A stretch of DNA of 35,399 bases from an uncultured Verrucomicrobiota bacterium (GTDB taxonomy: Bacteria > Verrucomicrobiota > Verrucomicrobiia > Chthoniobacterales > JACTMZ01): the NCBI GenBank assembly GCA_903953565.1, contig CAJBKE010000047.1, forward strand, positions 1 through 35,399. Direction: 5' to 3'. Each line of letters starts with the position of its first letter. Position 1 is the first letter of the stretch. This document shows, piece by piece, positions 1 to 8,374 of this stretch. The notes beneath the pieces were generated by a model that saw only the letters and a list, made by a program, of their open reading frames with translations, did no database searches and was not told the DNA's origin. Made by a program: the position numbers and the translations under genes.

Positions 1-935
1 CCGGCTGGTAGCGCGGGTGATACCGCGTAAGAAACCACCGCTCCACCGCTGCTGCCGGGCGTGTTGTCCGGGATCGCTACGTCCTTGGCATAAATGGCGG
101 GGTTGCTGGAAAAACTAAGAGAGGAAGGTGCGACATCATTGACTGCGATGCTCACTGAAGCGGTGGTGGATCCGCCGGTGTTGCTAGCGGTGACGGTGTA
201 GCCGGCGGCAGTGGCAAGGGCTGTCGGCGCGCCGCTGATGACGCCGGTGGAAGTGTTCAGCGTAAGGCCGGCTGGCAGCGCGGGTGAGACCGCGTAGGAA
301 ACCACGGCTCCGCCGCTGCTGGTGGGCGTGTTGTCCGAGATCACCGTGTCCTTAGTGTAGCTCGTCGGGTTGATGGAATAACTGAGAGAGGAAGGTGCGA
401 CATCATTGACTGCGATGCTGACTGAAGCGGTGGTGGAGCCGCCGGTGTTGCTGGCGGTGACGGTGTAATCGGCGGCCGTGGCAAGAGTCGTCGGTGTGCC
501 GCTGATGACACCGGTGGAGGTGTTTAGCGTGAGGCCGGCTGGCAGCGAGGGTGAGACCGCGTAAGAAACCACCGCACCACCGCTGCTGGTGGGTGCGTTG
601 TCCGGGATCAACGTGTCCTTGGTGTAGGTCGCCGGGTTGCTGGAATAACTGAGAGAGGAAGGTGCGACATCGTTCACCGTGATGCTCACTGATGCCGTGG
701 TCGATCCGCCGGTATTGGTTGCCGTGACGGTGTAACTGGCGGTGGTGGTCACCGCCGAGGGCGTTCCGCTGATGACGCCGGTGGAGGTGTTAAGCGTCAG
801 ACCCGTCGGCAACGCGGGTGAGACCGCATACGAAACCACCGCGCCGCCACTGCTGGTTGGCCTGTTGTCCGTGATCGCTGAGCCCGTGGTATACGTGGCG
901 GGGTTGCTGGAGTAGTTGAGCGCTGAGGGAGCGGC
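1..935. repeat. In-gene tandem 267-bp repeats (about 3.5 copies)
   Basis: The string GAAGGTGCGACATC recurs at 124, 391 and (slightly changed further on) 658, exactly 267 bp apart, and a fourth, more diverged unit follows to about 935. Each unit encodes 89 residues on the minus strand with the pattern SYAVSPALPAGLTLN, then STGVISGTP, then a TVTASNTGGSTTASVSI-type strand, matching putative Ig / cadherin-like adhesion modules. Neighbouring copies are nearly identical at the DNA level, which suggests recent expansion. The array continues beyond the left edge. Confidence 0.9.
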
Positions 936-3900
936 GACGGGCGGCGCGGTGGTCTTCAGTGATAGTTTCCATCCTCCGCTGATGCTGCCGGTGTTGATTC
1001 CTCGGTCATCCATCACATAGAGGCTCCAGGTTCCCGCGGGATTCGTTCCATTGAAAACCGCCAAGGTTAAGTCATACGGCGCAGCGGGAGCAGGCGCCGA
1101 GAAGGCATCGGAAGTTGATCCAATATCAGTAGGTCTGTAGGTTCCTGTGGTAATGGGCACCGCACTAGTCGGCAGGAAAACTGCGGCTGCATCATCGAAC
1201 GTTAGATTCACATTCGCGACAGACGCACCTGCGCCAACATCCGACATCAACAGCACCTTCTGCCCCAGTGGCCCGACCAGCAGGATGTCCAAATCGTTTT
1301 GCCGAGCGTGAGTGAGGCCATAAATCGTGACCGTGACCCTAGTGATTGTTCCGGCCGTTGCTGGCACAACGATCGCGGATGGGTAGGGCGAGGCTGCTGC
1401 ATTGTCATTGAGCGTGATTAACGAGGAGTTACGGAAGCCGCCTTCTTCAACTGCAATGTTCAGCTGGGCAGTCGTCGAGCCGCCTGTGTTGGTGGCGGTG
1501 ATAGTGTAGTTGGCGCTGGTAGAAAGTGCCGTCGGCGTGCCGCTAATCATGCCGGTGGTGGTGTTCAAAGCCAGACCGGCTGGTAGGGCGGGCGATACCG
1601 CGTAAGAAACCACGGCTCCGCCACTGTTGGTGGGAGCATTCAAAGTGATCGCCTGATCTATTGGATAGGAAGCGGGATTACTGGAATAGGTCAGTGCGGA
1701 GGGGGCTATATCGATGACCGTGATGTTGAGTGAGGTGGTGGTCGAACCGTCGGGATTGGTCGCCGTGATGGTGTAGGTGGCCGCCGGTGTTGGTGCCAAA
1801 GGTGTGCCGCTGATAAGGCCGGTGGTGCTGTTCAGCCTCAAGCCGCTTGGCAGATTGGGCGTGGCCACATACCTCACCACGCCGCCGCCAATGCTGGACG
1901 GGGAAAGATTGTTGATCACCGTGCCCTTAGTGTAAACGGGAGGGCTGGAATAGCTCAGTCCCGCGGGCGGATTGGGGCCGGGTGCTACGACGTCGATGAG
2001 GAGGATTGCCGTGTCCGTGCCACCGGAGCTACTGACCTGCACCGCCCATCGATTGAGGCCCAGGTCGGCGAGTTGCGGTGTTCCTGAGAGCGTCCCGTCG
2101 GCGGTGATGCTTAGCCAAGACGGTCCGGAAACCTTGGAGAAGGTCAGCGCTTGGCCGTTCGGATCGCTGGCATTTCCCGAGAGGGTTCCCGAATAGACCC
2201 CATCGACCGGTGCGGCGGTCTTGCCGATCGGATCGCTGCTGAAGAGAGGCACGCTGCTCGGAGGGGTAGCCGAAGTCCGAGCAAAGGTGGCCGTGACCCG
2301 CGAGTCTTTGGTTGGGAAAAGAAACGGGCGGGCACTGGTCCCGGTCAACGCGCCGCTCCATCCGGTGAATTTCCATCCCGAAGCAGGAGTCACCGTCAAT
2401 TCCAAGCGCTGGCTTTCGGCGAAGTCGTCACCGACGACCGGCGAGTAGGTCGTAGCGTCCGTACGAGCGCTGACCGTGCCCATGCCAACCGTGCCGATTT
2501 GGACATGGGCCAGCTTGGTCACTTCCAGTTTATGGAAAATATCATCATCTGAATCCAAATTGACGAGGATGAGGTCGGAGCCGTTAGGCCCTTGGTTTCC
2601 GAAGGCCCAATCCGTGACCACCACCGATGCAGTCTTCCAGGTATTGCTGTTGGTTTTGGTGACCGTGAACGCGGTTTTCTGGTTATTCCCCACGGCGTCG
2701 TAGCGAAGGGCAAACTGACCGGTGCCGCGATCGAGATAGTCCACGGAAAGCCGCACCCGCTGGCCCACTGAAGGCAGCAGGTTGTCATTGATTTCGAAAT
2801 ACATCGTGTTCCGGCCGGAGGCACTGTCGAAACCGCGCGCGAAGCGGTCATAAGGATGCGAGCTTGTCGTCAAGGTTCCGTTGACGCGCCAGAGTCCCTT
2901 GCTGGTGGAATCCGGGTCCATCTGAGTGATAAACCGTTCATAGTTCCCGGGCCAAATCTCCCAACCGGAATCGTTGAATCCAGTCTGCGCCCTGCGTTGC
3001 GCCACCTGTCCCAAGGGGGCCGCGTTCAGGTCGTCCATCTTGGCACCCTGGCTGGCATAGGCCGCACAGATGGTGGTATACCGGTTGGTATTGCCCCTGT
3101 TGGCCGGCGATCCATAGGTTGCGATCGGAAACTTGGTGGTATCCTCCGAAGCGAGTCCTTCGTGAAAGATGCAGAATCCGCCGCGGGCCGTTGGCGGGTC
3201 GAGTTCCGCCGCCCAGGTGTTGAAAAACTCGGCCGTAGAGACAATGTCATTGGCCGCCGCGCCCTCCATGACCGAACTGCTCCAATCCCATATTGTCATG
3301 CCGGCGTTGAGTTGTTCCACCGCGCACCAATACATGCCCAATTTGAGATTGAGCTGGAAATAGGGTTTTTCCCAAGTCTGATCCATCTCGTTGACGGAGA
3401 AAAACCTGAACGGTGTATCCATGGAAAGCGCCTTGAACGAGTCCGGCACGTTTCTGGATTCCGACAAATGGTGTCCGCGAACCTGGCCGCCATACTTCGC
3501 ACCGAATCCGGACGTTACATTGGCCATGACCCAGTCCTGCTCGGTCTGATAGGCCGGCACCTCGATATTCTGGAAGAGCAGCGGGATTTGCGGTCCTGTG
3601 CCATGCTGGAAGGCCTGGTCATAAACATTGAAAGCCCACAACCTGTAATTCCGCCATTCCTCGGCACTAATTTGATACTCAGGCGGAACGAAGGGAACGT
3701 CCGAGCCTTCATACGGCTCTTCGTCCCCCGTGGCGCCGGTATCCACGCGAACGAAAGAGACGATATTCGCCAGATGAGCCGGAACGTCCTCGCGCAGATG
3801 TTTGCCAAGCGCCTGCACCATTTCTTCAAAGTAGATTTTGAATTCAGGATCCAGATAGTATCCATAGGTGTACGTAGGGCAGGTGATTTTTGGAACGCCC

Positions 3901-4211
3901 GCCGCGAAAATCCAAGGCGGCATGGTCGTCGCAGAGACGGGCTGGATCTTGACGAAAAATCTCTGGTTCTGGTCGTAAGCCAACTGCAACAGGCTATCCA
4001 GCGCTGCCCAGTCAAAGGTGTTCCGGGCAGGGTTGATTGCCGTCCACTCCGCTGCATATTCCTGCCCCCGGACATAAGGATATTGGCTGACGAGATGCCC
4101 GCCTGCCCGGTCCCACACGCCATAGGCTTCCCGGGGCAGCCCGAGCTCCGCATGGAGCGACGAGAAAGTTGCCAGCGGCAGGGATGTGATGATGAGGAGT
4201 ATGCGTTTCAC
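1..4211 (-). CDS. Giant secreted GH-A-type TIM-barrel protein with Ig-like repeats and a P-domain (3' end outside window)
   Basis: The frame is open from a GTG at 4211 to the left edge, about 1,403 residues with no stop. An in-frame TAA lies a short way upstream, and GTG is the only good start, giving a signal peptide (VKRILLIITSLPLATFSSLHA). Residues about 25-550 are homologous to the two genes upstream, with the shared YGVWDR opening, TGATGDE (E164) and NEMDQTW motifs. This resembles a GH42/GH-A-type barrel, so a secreted glycosidase acting on galactose-like sugars is inferred. Next come a bacterial-repeat (InlB-like) module at about 560-640 with GWKFTGWSG, a putative Ig module at 645-740, two 89-residue Ig-like repeats, a proprotein-convertase P-like domain at about 925-1090 ending in GTWSLYVMDDRG, then at least three more repeats. 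It is the last visible gene of the hydrolase cluster, 147 nt after its neighbour. The substrate is unknown. Confidence 0.85.
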   Translation of the reverse strand, partial: MKRILLIITSLPLATFSSLHAELGLPREAYGVWDRAGGHLVSQYPYVRGQEYAAEWTAINPARNTFDWAALDSLLQLAYDQNQRFFVKIQPVSATTMPPWIFAAGVPKITCPTYTYGYYLDPEFKIYFEEMVQALGKHLREDVPAHLANIVSFVRVDTGATGDEEPYEGSDVPFVPPEYQISAEEWRNYRLWAFNVYDQAFQHGTGPQIPLLFQNIEVPAYQTEQDWVMANVTSGFGAKYGGQVRGHHLSESRNVPDSFKALSMDTPFRFFSVNEMDQTWEKPYFQLNLKLGMYWCAVEQLNAGMTIWDWSSSVMEGAAANDIVSTAEFFNTWAAELDPPTARGGFCIFHEGLASEDTTKFPIATYGSPANRGNTNRYTTICAAYASQGAKMDDLNAAPLGQVAQRRAQTGFNDSGWEIWPGNYERFITQMDPDSTSKGLWRVNGTLTTSSHPYDRFARGFDSASGRNTMYFEINDNLLPSVGQRVRLSVDYLDRGTGQFALRYDAVGNNQKTAFTVTKTNSNTWKTASVVVTDWAFGNQGPNGSDLILVNLDSDDDIFHKLEVTKLAHVQIGTVGMGTVSARTDATTYSPVVGDDFAESQRLELTVTPASGWKFTGWSGALTGTSARPFLFPTKDSRVTATFARTSATPPSSVPLFSSDPIGKTAAPVDGVYSGTLSGNASDPNGQALTFSKVSGPSWLSITADGTLSGTPQLADLGLNRWAVQVSSSGGTDTAILLIDVVAPGPNPPAGLSYSSPPVYTKGTVINNLSPSSIGGGVVRYVATPNLPSGLRLNSTTGLISGTPLAPTPAATYTITATNPDGSTTTSLNITVIDIAPSALTYSSNPASYPIDQAITLNAPTNSGGAVVSYAVSPALPAGLALNTTTGMISGTPTALSTSANYTITATNTGGSTTAQLNIAVEEGGFRNSSLITLNDNAAASPYPSAIVVPATAGTITRVTVTIYGLTHARQNDLDILLVGPLGQKVLLMSDVGAGASVANVNLTFDDAAAVFLPTSAVPITTGTYRPTDIGSTSDAFSAPAPAAPYDLTLAVFNGTNPAGTWSLYVMDDRGINTGSISGGWKLSLKTTAPPVAAPSALNYSSNPATYTTGSAITDNRPTSSGGAVVSYAVSPALPTGLTLNTSTGVISGTPSAVTTTASYTVTATNTGGSTTASVSITVNDVAPSSLSYSSNPATYTKDTLIPDNAPTSSGGAVVSYAVSPSLPAGLTLNTSTGVISGTPTTLATAADYTVTASNTGGSTTASVSIAVNDVAPSSLSYSINPTSYTKDTVISDNTPTSSGGAVVSYAVSPALPAGLTLNTSTGVISGAPTALATAAGYTVTASNTGGSTTASVSIAVNDVAPSSLSFSSNPAIYAKDVAIPDNTPGSSGGAVVSYAVSPALPA
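1441..1975. repeat. Second block of 267-bp Ig-like repeats (two diverged copies)
   Basis: Two further units of the same 267-bp period lie here; equivalent strand motifs start near 1450 and 1717. They are more diverged from each other than the units at 1-935. They are separated from that first block by the P-like domain encoded at about 950-1440, so the repeat array is interrupted by an unrelated module. Confidence 0.8.
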
Positions 4212-4358
4212 AGTGAGCCGTCTTACGGCTTGAGGGTCCTGTTCAACCAGTTAACGAGCTGAGCTACCTAGAATATCGTATTGCACATAATCATAAAGTT
4301 CCTGAAATGGTTCTTGTCGGAGTGGAGTTCGATGGTTGGAGGGGGGCAGATGGGTTGC

Positions 4359-6293
4359 TTATTCCGAATCCTCGCCGTCAGCCGATAGGTTCTTTTTGCT
4401 TTTTTTCTCTTTCCCGGGCCTGCCTGCCTTATCGGCTTTCGGAGGCATCGGTGCGTTTGCAGACACCTTGTAATCGGTCGGCGGCAAAAGCACTGGCGCC
4501 TCCAGCTTGCCACGGTGCACTTCGATCAAGCTGAAGATGTCGTCCTTGTCATCCGCGTTGACAAGAGCGAGATCGGAGCCCTTGGTTCCGCCGTGGCGGA
4601 AGACGGCGTCATTAAGCGTGACAACTTCATGATGCCATCGCTTGTCACCCTTGCCCGTAACGGTCAGCGCCGTTTTCATCTCCGGTTTGCCGGCATCGTA
4701 ATCCAGCTTCCAGGTCGAACCTGCCGTCCCGTCATACCAGACGACGGTCACCGTCATCACCTTCGGTTCATTGCCTTCGGAGAAGCCCTCGTGCAATTTG
4801 AAAAACATCGCGTCCTTTCCGGAGGCGTGCTCGAACCCGCGCGCAAAGCGGGAATAGATGGAAGAGGTCGGAGTGATCGGGCCGCCCACGCGCCAGAGGG
4901 GAATGGACGTGGCATCGGCGTCAATCTGGTAAAGGAAGCGGCCGTAGTTATCCGGCCAGATGTCCCAGCCCACGTCGTTATAACCGGTTTGGGTGTCGCG
5001 CTGCCGGACTTGGTCCAGCAACAGGCCATTCTTGTCATCCACCGCCGCGCCATACTTCGCGTACGCGGCGCAGATTTTCAGCATGCGATCCGCATTCTTG
5101 CGTTGGGCAGGTCCGAACTCTGCCTCGGGATAAGCCTTGGTATCGGCGGCATCCAATCCTTTGTGCAGGGCACAGAAGGCGCCGGTGGCGGTCTTGGGAT
5201 AGATCTGTCCGGCGTATCGGTTGAAAAAGTAGAAGGAATAGTCGAAGCCCTGTTCCTTGCACGCATCCATGGCGCTCTTGGTGACATCCCAGACGCTCTG
5301 CCCGCCGTTGAGGGCGTTTACCGCGCCCCAGTAGAAACCGAGCGGGACGTTGAGCTGATACCACGGGTGCCGCCAAGTTTGATCCATCTCCGAGCGGCGG
5401 AACAGCGTCAGCCCCTTGGGATCAAGGAGGTAGGGTGTCCACTGGTCATACAACGAGCGTTCGCCGGACAGATGGTGCCCGCGCGAGAGCGCTCCGTTCT
5501 TGATGCCGAAGCTGCCGTGGACGTGGTTGGTCACCCATTCCCACTCTTTGAGGAAACCCTCTTGGGCTTCGACCTCGTCTTCGTCCGAGCCGATGACCGG
5601 CCCGACGGCGTTGAAAAGCAGATCGATTTTAGGCTCATCGGCACTGCCTGCGAAGGTCTTCACAAACAGGTCGAAGGTCTCCAAGCGGAACTCCCGCCAC
5701 GCGGGAGCGCTGCGGGGCAGATCGTATTTGCTCTCTATGGCCGTGCCTTTGTAGGGGGTTTCATCACCAGTGCACCCCGTCTTGATCTGGATGAAGGCGA
5801 TCCGCTCCTGCTGTTCTTTCGGATAACTGCGGATGTGCTTTCCGAATTCAGTGATGAGGCGGAAATAATACGTCTTGTATTCGGGGGTCAGGTAGTAGGG
5901 GTAGCCATCCCATTTACCCTTGTGCTTCTCCTTCTCGCTCTTCGTCCTCACCTTCGGCACACCATGTTGGTAAATCCATTCCGGCGCGTCGGGACCCACA
6001 CTCAAGGATAGATAAACGAACTGATTGTTCTGAGCGGCTCTTTCCATGACTTTATCCAAGCCACTCCAGTCGAAAACTTCCGGCTGCTTTTCCAAATCGG
6101 CCCATCTCTGATCGAAAGAAAACCCTTTGAGGAACGGATACTCTTTGGGGTCAAATTTGTCCGTCCGATCCCACACCCCAAAGGCGCTGGGTGGCGGCGC
6201 GGCTTGAAGCAAGGCAAACGAGCAGGCGACCATCAGCCCGATGAGACGGACCGTTTTGGTCAAACCAGTGGCCTTGAGTTCAATTTGTTTCAT
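4359..6293 (-). CDS. Secreted GH-A-type TIM-barrel hydrolase, paralog 2
   Basis: The protein has 644 residues from the ATG at 6293. The longer frame to 6335 adds 14 residues ahead of the signal peptide and is not preferred. The signal peptide is MKQIELKATGLTKTVRLIGL followed by a hydrophobic core ending near AAPPPS. The barrel opens with FGVWDR and has GH42-like features: a DWSGLDKVMERAAQNNQ helix and a PDAPEWIY strand. Conserved E178 in TGCTGDE and E302 in SEMDQTW are candidate acid/base and nucleophile; this assignment is inferred from conservation among the three paralogs only. The C-terminal third is almost identical to the next gene upstream. The tail is lysine-rich (GKEKKSKKN). No Shine-Dalgarno is seen. 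The gene lies 53 nt after its upstream paralog, probably in one operon. A galactosidase-type activity is possible, but the substrate cannot be read from the sequence. Confidence 0.85.
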   Translation of the reverse strand: MKQIELKATGLTKTVRLIGLMVACSFALLQAAPPPSAFGVWDRTDKFDPKEYPFLKGFSFDQRWADLEKQPEVFDWSGLDKVMERAAQNNQFVYLSLSVGPDAPEWIYQHGVPKVRTKSEKEKHKGKWDGYPYYLTPEYKTYYFRLITEFGKHIRSYPKEQQERIAFIQIKTGCTGDETPYKGTAIESKYDLPRSAPAWREFRLETFDLFVKTFAGSADEPKIDLLFNAVGPVIGSDEDEVEAQEGFLKEWEWVTNHVHGSFGIKNGALSRGHHLSGERSLYDQWTPYLLDPKGLTLFRRSEMDQTWRHPWYQLNVPLGFYWGAVNALNGGQSVWDVTKSAMDACKEQGFDYSFYFFNRYAGQIYPKTATGAFCALHKGLDAADTKAYPEAEFGPAQRKNADRMLKICAAYAKYGAAVDDKNGLLLDQVRQRDTQTGYNDVGWDIWPDNYGRFLYQIDADATSIPLWRVGGPITPTSSIYSRFARGFEHASGKDAMFFKLHEGFSEGNEPKVMTVTVVWYDGTAGSTWKLDYDAGKPEMKTALTVTGKGDKRWHHEVVTLNDAVFRHGGTKGSDLALVNADDKDDIFSLIEVHRGKLEAPVLLPPTDYKVSANAPMPPKADKAGRPGKEKKSKKNLSADGEDSE

Positions 6294-6346
6294 AGAGTTT
6301 TTGTGACGTCGATGTCCGTTGCAGACACCATTCAAGCAGGATCTGC

Positions 6347-8275
6347 TTATTCCTGATTTGTGGCTTCGTCCGATTTCTTTCCCTTCCTCTTTTTTCCAGA
6401 TTTGCCCGCCTTATCCGCTTTGGGCGGCATCGGTTTTTTGTCAGAAACCTTGTAATCGGTCGGCGGCAACATGACGGGCGTCTCAAGCTTGCCACGGTGG
6501 ACTTCGATCAGGCTGAAGATGTCGTCCTTGTCATCCGCGTTGACAAGAGCGAGATCGGAGCCCTTGGTTCCGCCGTGGCGGAAGACGGCGTCGTCCAGCG
6601 TGACAACTTCATGGTGCCATTGTTTGTCACCCTTGCCCGTGATGGTCAGCGCCGTCTTCATCTCCGCTTTGCCGGCATCGTAATCCAGCTTCCAGGTCGA
6701 ACCTGCCGTCCCGTCATACCAGACGACGGTCACCGTCATCACCTTGGGTTCATTGCCCTCGGAGAAGCCCTCGTGCAGTTTGAAATACATCGCGTCCTTT
6801 CCGGAGGCGTGCTCGAACCCGCGCGCAAAGCGGGAGTAGATGGAGGATGTCTGGGTGATCGGGCCGCCCACGCGCCAGAGGGGAATGGACGTGGCATCGG
6901 CGTCAATCTGGTAGAGGAAGCGGCCGTAGTTATCCGGCCAGATGTCCCAACCCACGTCGTTCAATCCAGTTTGGGTGTCCCTTTGCCGGACCTGTCCCAG
7001 CGCCAGCCCATTGGTGTCGTCCACCGCCGCGCCATACTTGGCGTAATCGGCGACAATTTTCTCCATTCGCTCGATATTTTTGCTGGAAGCATTTCCATAC
7101 TTCGCCTCCGGATAAGCCTTGGTATCGGCAGCATCCAATCCTTTGTGCAGGGCGCAGAAGGCATCCGTGGCCGTCTTCGGGTTGATTTGTCCGGCGTAGC
7201 GGTTGAAGAAATAGAAGGAGTAGTCGAAGCCCTGTTCCTTGCACGCTTCCATGGCGCTAGAAGTGATGTCCCAAATGCTTTGTCCGCTCTGCAGACCCGT
7301 GAGGGCACCCCAGTAGAAGTTGAGCGGCCGATTCACATAATACAGGGCCCGTTGCCACGTCTGGTCCATTTCCGACCGGGCAAACAAAGGAGTGCCCTGC
7401 GCAGCGATGAGTCGGGGGTTCCACGTCTCAATTTTGGTCCGCTCCCCGCTCAAGTGGTGACCGCGCCCGCTGCCGGCAATCTTGATCCCGACTCCGCCCT
7501 TGGCATTGTCCGTCACCCATTTCCACTCTTCGGAAAATCCGCGCTCGCCCTTCCCCTCGCGCTTCCCCTCGCCCTCCTCATCGCCATCCGGTTGCACGTT
7601 GTTGAACATCAGGGCAATCTCGGGCTGGTTAGAACCGCCCTGGAAGGTCTTCACAAACAAATCGAACTGCCACAGGCGGAACTCCCGCCAATCGGGGGAC
7701 TTGGTGGGCAAGTCATATTTTTTCTCAATGACATTGCCCTTGTAAGCGCACTCGTCGCCCGTGCACCCGGTCTTGACCTGAATGAACGCGATGCGCTCCT
7801 GCTTTTCTTTGGGGTAACTGCGGATGTGCTTCCCGAATTCAGTGACCAATCGCTGCAAAAGCGACTTGTATTCCGGCGAAGGATAGAAGGGATAAACTGG
7901 CCAGTTGTCGTGCATCTGGCCGCTTGTCTCCACACGCGGCACACCCTTGGTGTAGATCCACTGCGGTGCGTCCGGCCCCACATTCAAGGAAAGGTAAATG
8001 AACTGGTTCTTCTTCACCGCCGAATCCATGGCCTGATCCAAAGCGCTCCAATCAAAATCACCCGGCCGTTTTTCCACATCAGCCCAGTTTTGATTGAATG
8101 CCAATCCCTTCAGGAAGGGATAGTCCTTAGGATCAAAGGACGAGCCGCGATCCCATACCCCGAATGCGCTGGGCGGCGGCACGGCTTGAACCGGCAACAG
8201 GAATGTAGCGCCGATCAGTCCGATGAGACTGAGCGTTCTGGCCAAGCCAGTGGATTTGAATTCAATTTGTTTCAT
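6347..8275 (-). CDS. Secreted GH-A-type TIM-barrel hydrolase, paralog 3
   Basis: The protein has 642 residues from the ATG at 8275, which gives a clean signal peptide (MKQIEFKSTGLARTLSLIGL, then a hydrophobic stretch to about residue 31). An upstream in-frame ATG at 8368 also begins MKQ but adds a non-signal-like leader. The architecture matches the gene downstream: FGVWDR, DWSALDQAMD, candidate catalytic E175 in TGCTGDE and E302 in SEMDQTW, and a conserved C-terminal domain from about residue 425 (GWDIWPDNYGRFLYQ). An acidic/basic low-complexity insert (GDEEGEGKREGKGERGF, about 231-247) is absent from the paralogs. The tail is lysine-rich. About 30 nt upstream of the ATG are also shared with the downstream paralog, so the duplication included the leader. 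The role is inferred to be extracellular glycan degradation. Confidence 0.85.
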   Translation of the reverse strand: MKQIEFKSTGLARTLSLIGLIGATFLLPVQAVPPPSAFGVWDRGSSFDPKDYPFLKGLAFNQNWADVEKRPGDFDWSALDQAMDSAVKKNQFIYLSLNVGPDAPQWIYTKGVPRVETSGQMHDNWPVYPFYPSPEYKSLLQRLVTEFGKHIRSYPKEKQERIAFIQVKTGCTGDECAYKGNVIEKKYDLPTKSPDWREFRLWQFDLFVKTFQGGSNQPEIALMFNNVQPDGDEEGEGKREGKGERGFSEEWKWVTDNAKGGVGIKIAGSGRGHHLSGERTKIETWNPRLIAAQGTPLFARSEMDQTWQRALYYVNRPLNFYWGALTGLQSGQSIWDITSSAMEACKEQGFDYSFYFFNRYAGQINPKTATDAFCALHKGLDAADTKAYPEAKYGNASSKNIERMEKIVADYAKYGAAVDDTNGLALGQVRQRDTQTGLNDVGWDIWPDNYGRFLYQIDADATSIPLWRVGGPITQTSSIYSRFARGFEHASGKDAMYFKLHEGFSEGNEPKVMTVTVVWYDGTAGSTWKLDYDAGKAEMKTALTITGKGDKQWHHEVVTLDDAVFRHGGTKGSDLALVNADDKDDIFSLIEVHRGKLETPVMLPPTDYKVSDKKPMPPKADKAGKSGKKRKGKKSDEATNQE

Positions 8276-8374
8276 AAAGTTTTTCCGATGTCGTTGGGTG
8301 GTTGAGGCGCAGTTCACACAGAGCCTGCCGGTAGCGCGAGTGGCTTCCGAATAAATGAGCTGTTTCATCGTTCT

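Noticed and set aside
1-1975. Possible CRISPR or satellite array
   Set aside because: The 267-bp period is a multiple of three, the frame stays open, and the units encode Ig-like modules; there are no short repeats with unique spacers.
2856-8305. Long plus-strand open frames (468, 498 and 602 codons)
   Set aside because: They lie exactly opposite the three paralogous hydrolase genes. The minus-strand frames have signal peptides and conserved motifs; the plus frames are similar to each other only because the genes are duplicates.
8276-8368. Upstream ATG (8368) as start of the third hydrolase paralog
   Set aside because: It would put 31 charged residues before a clear signal peptide, and the ATG at 8275 matches the paralog's start.
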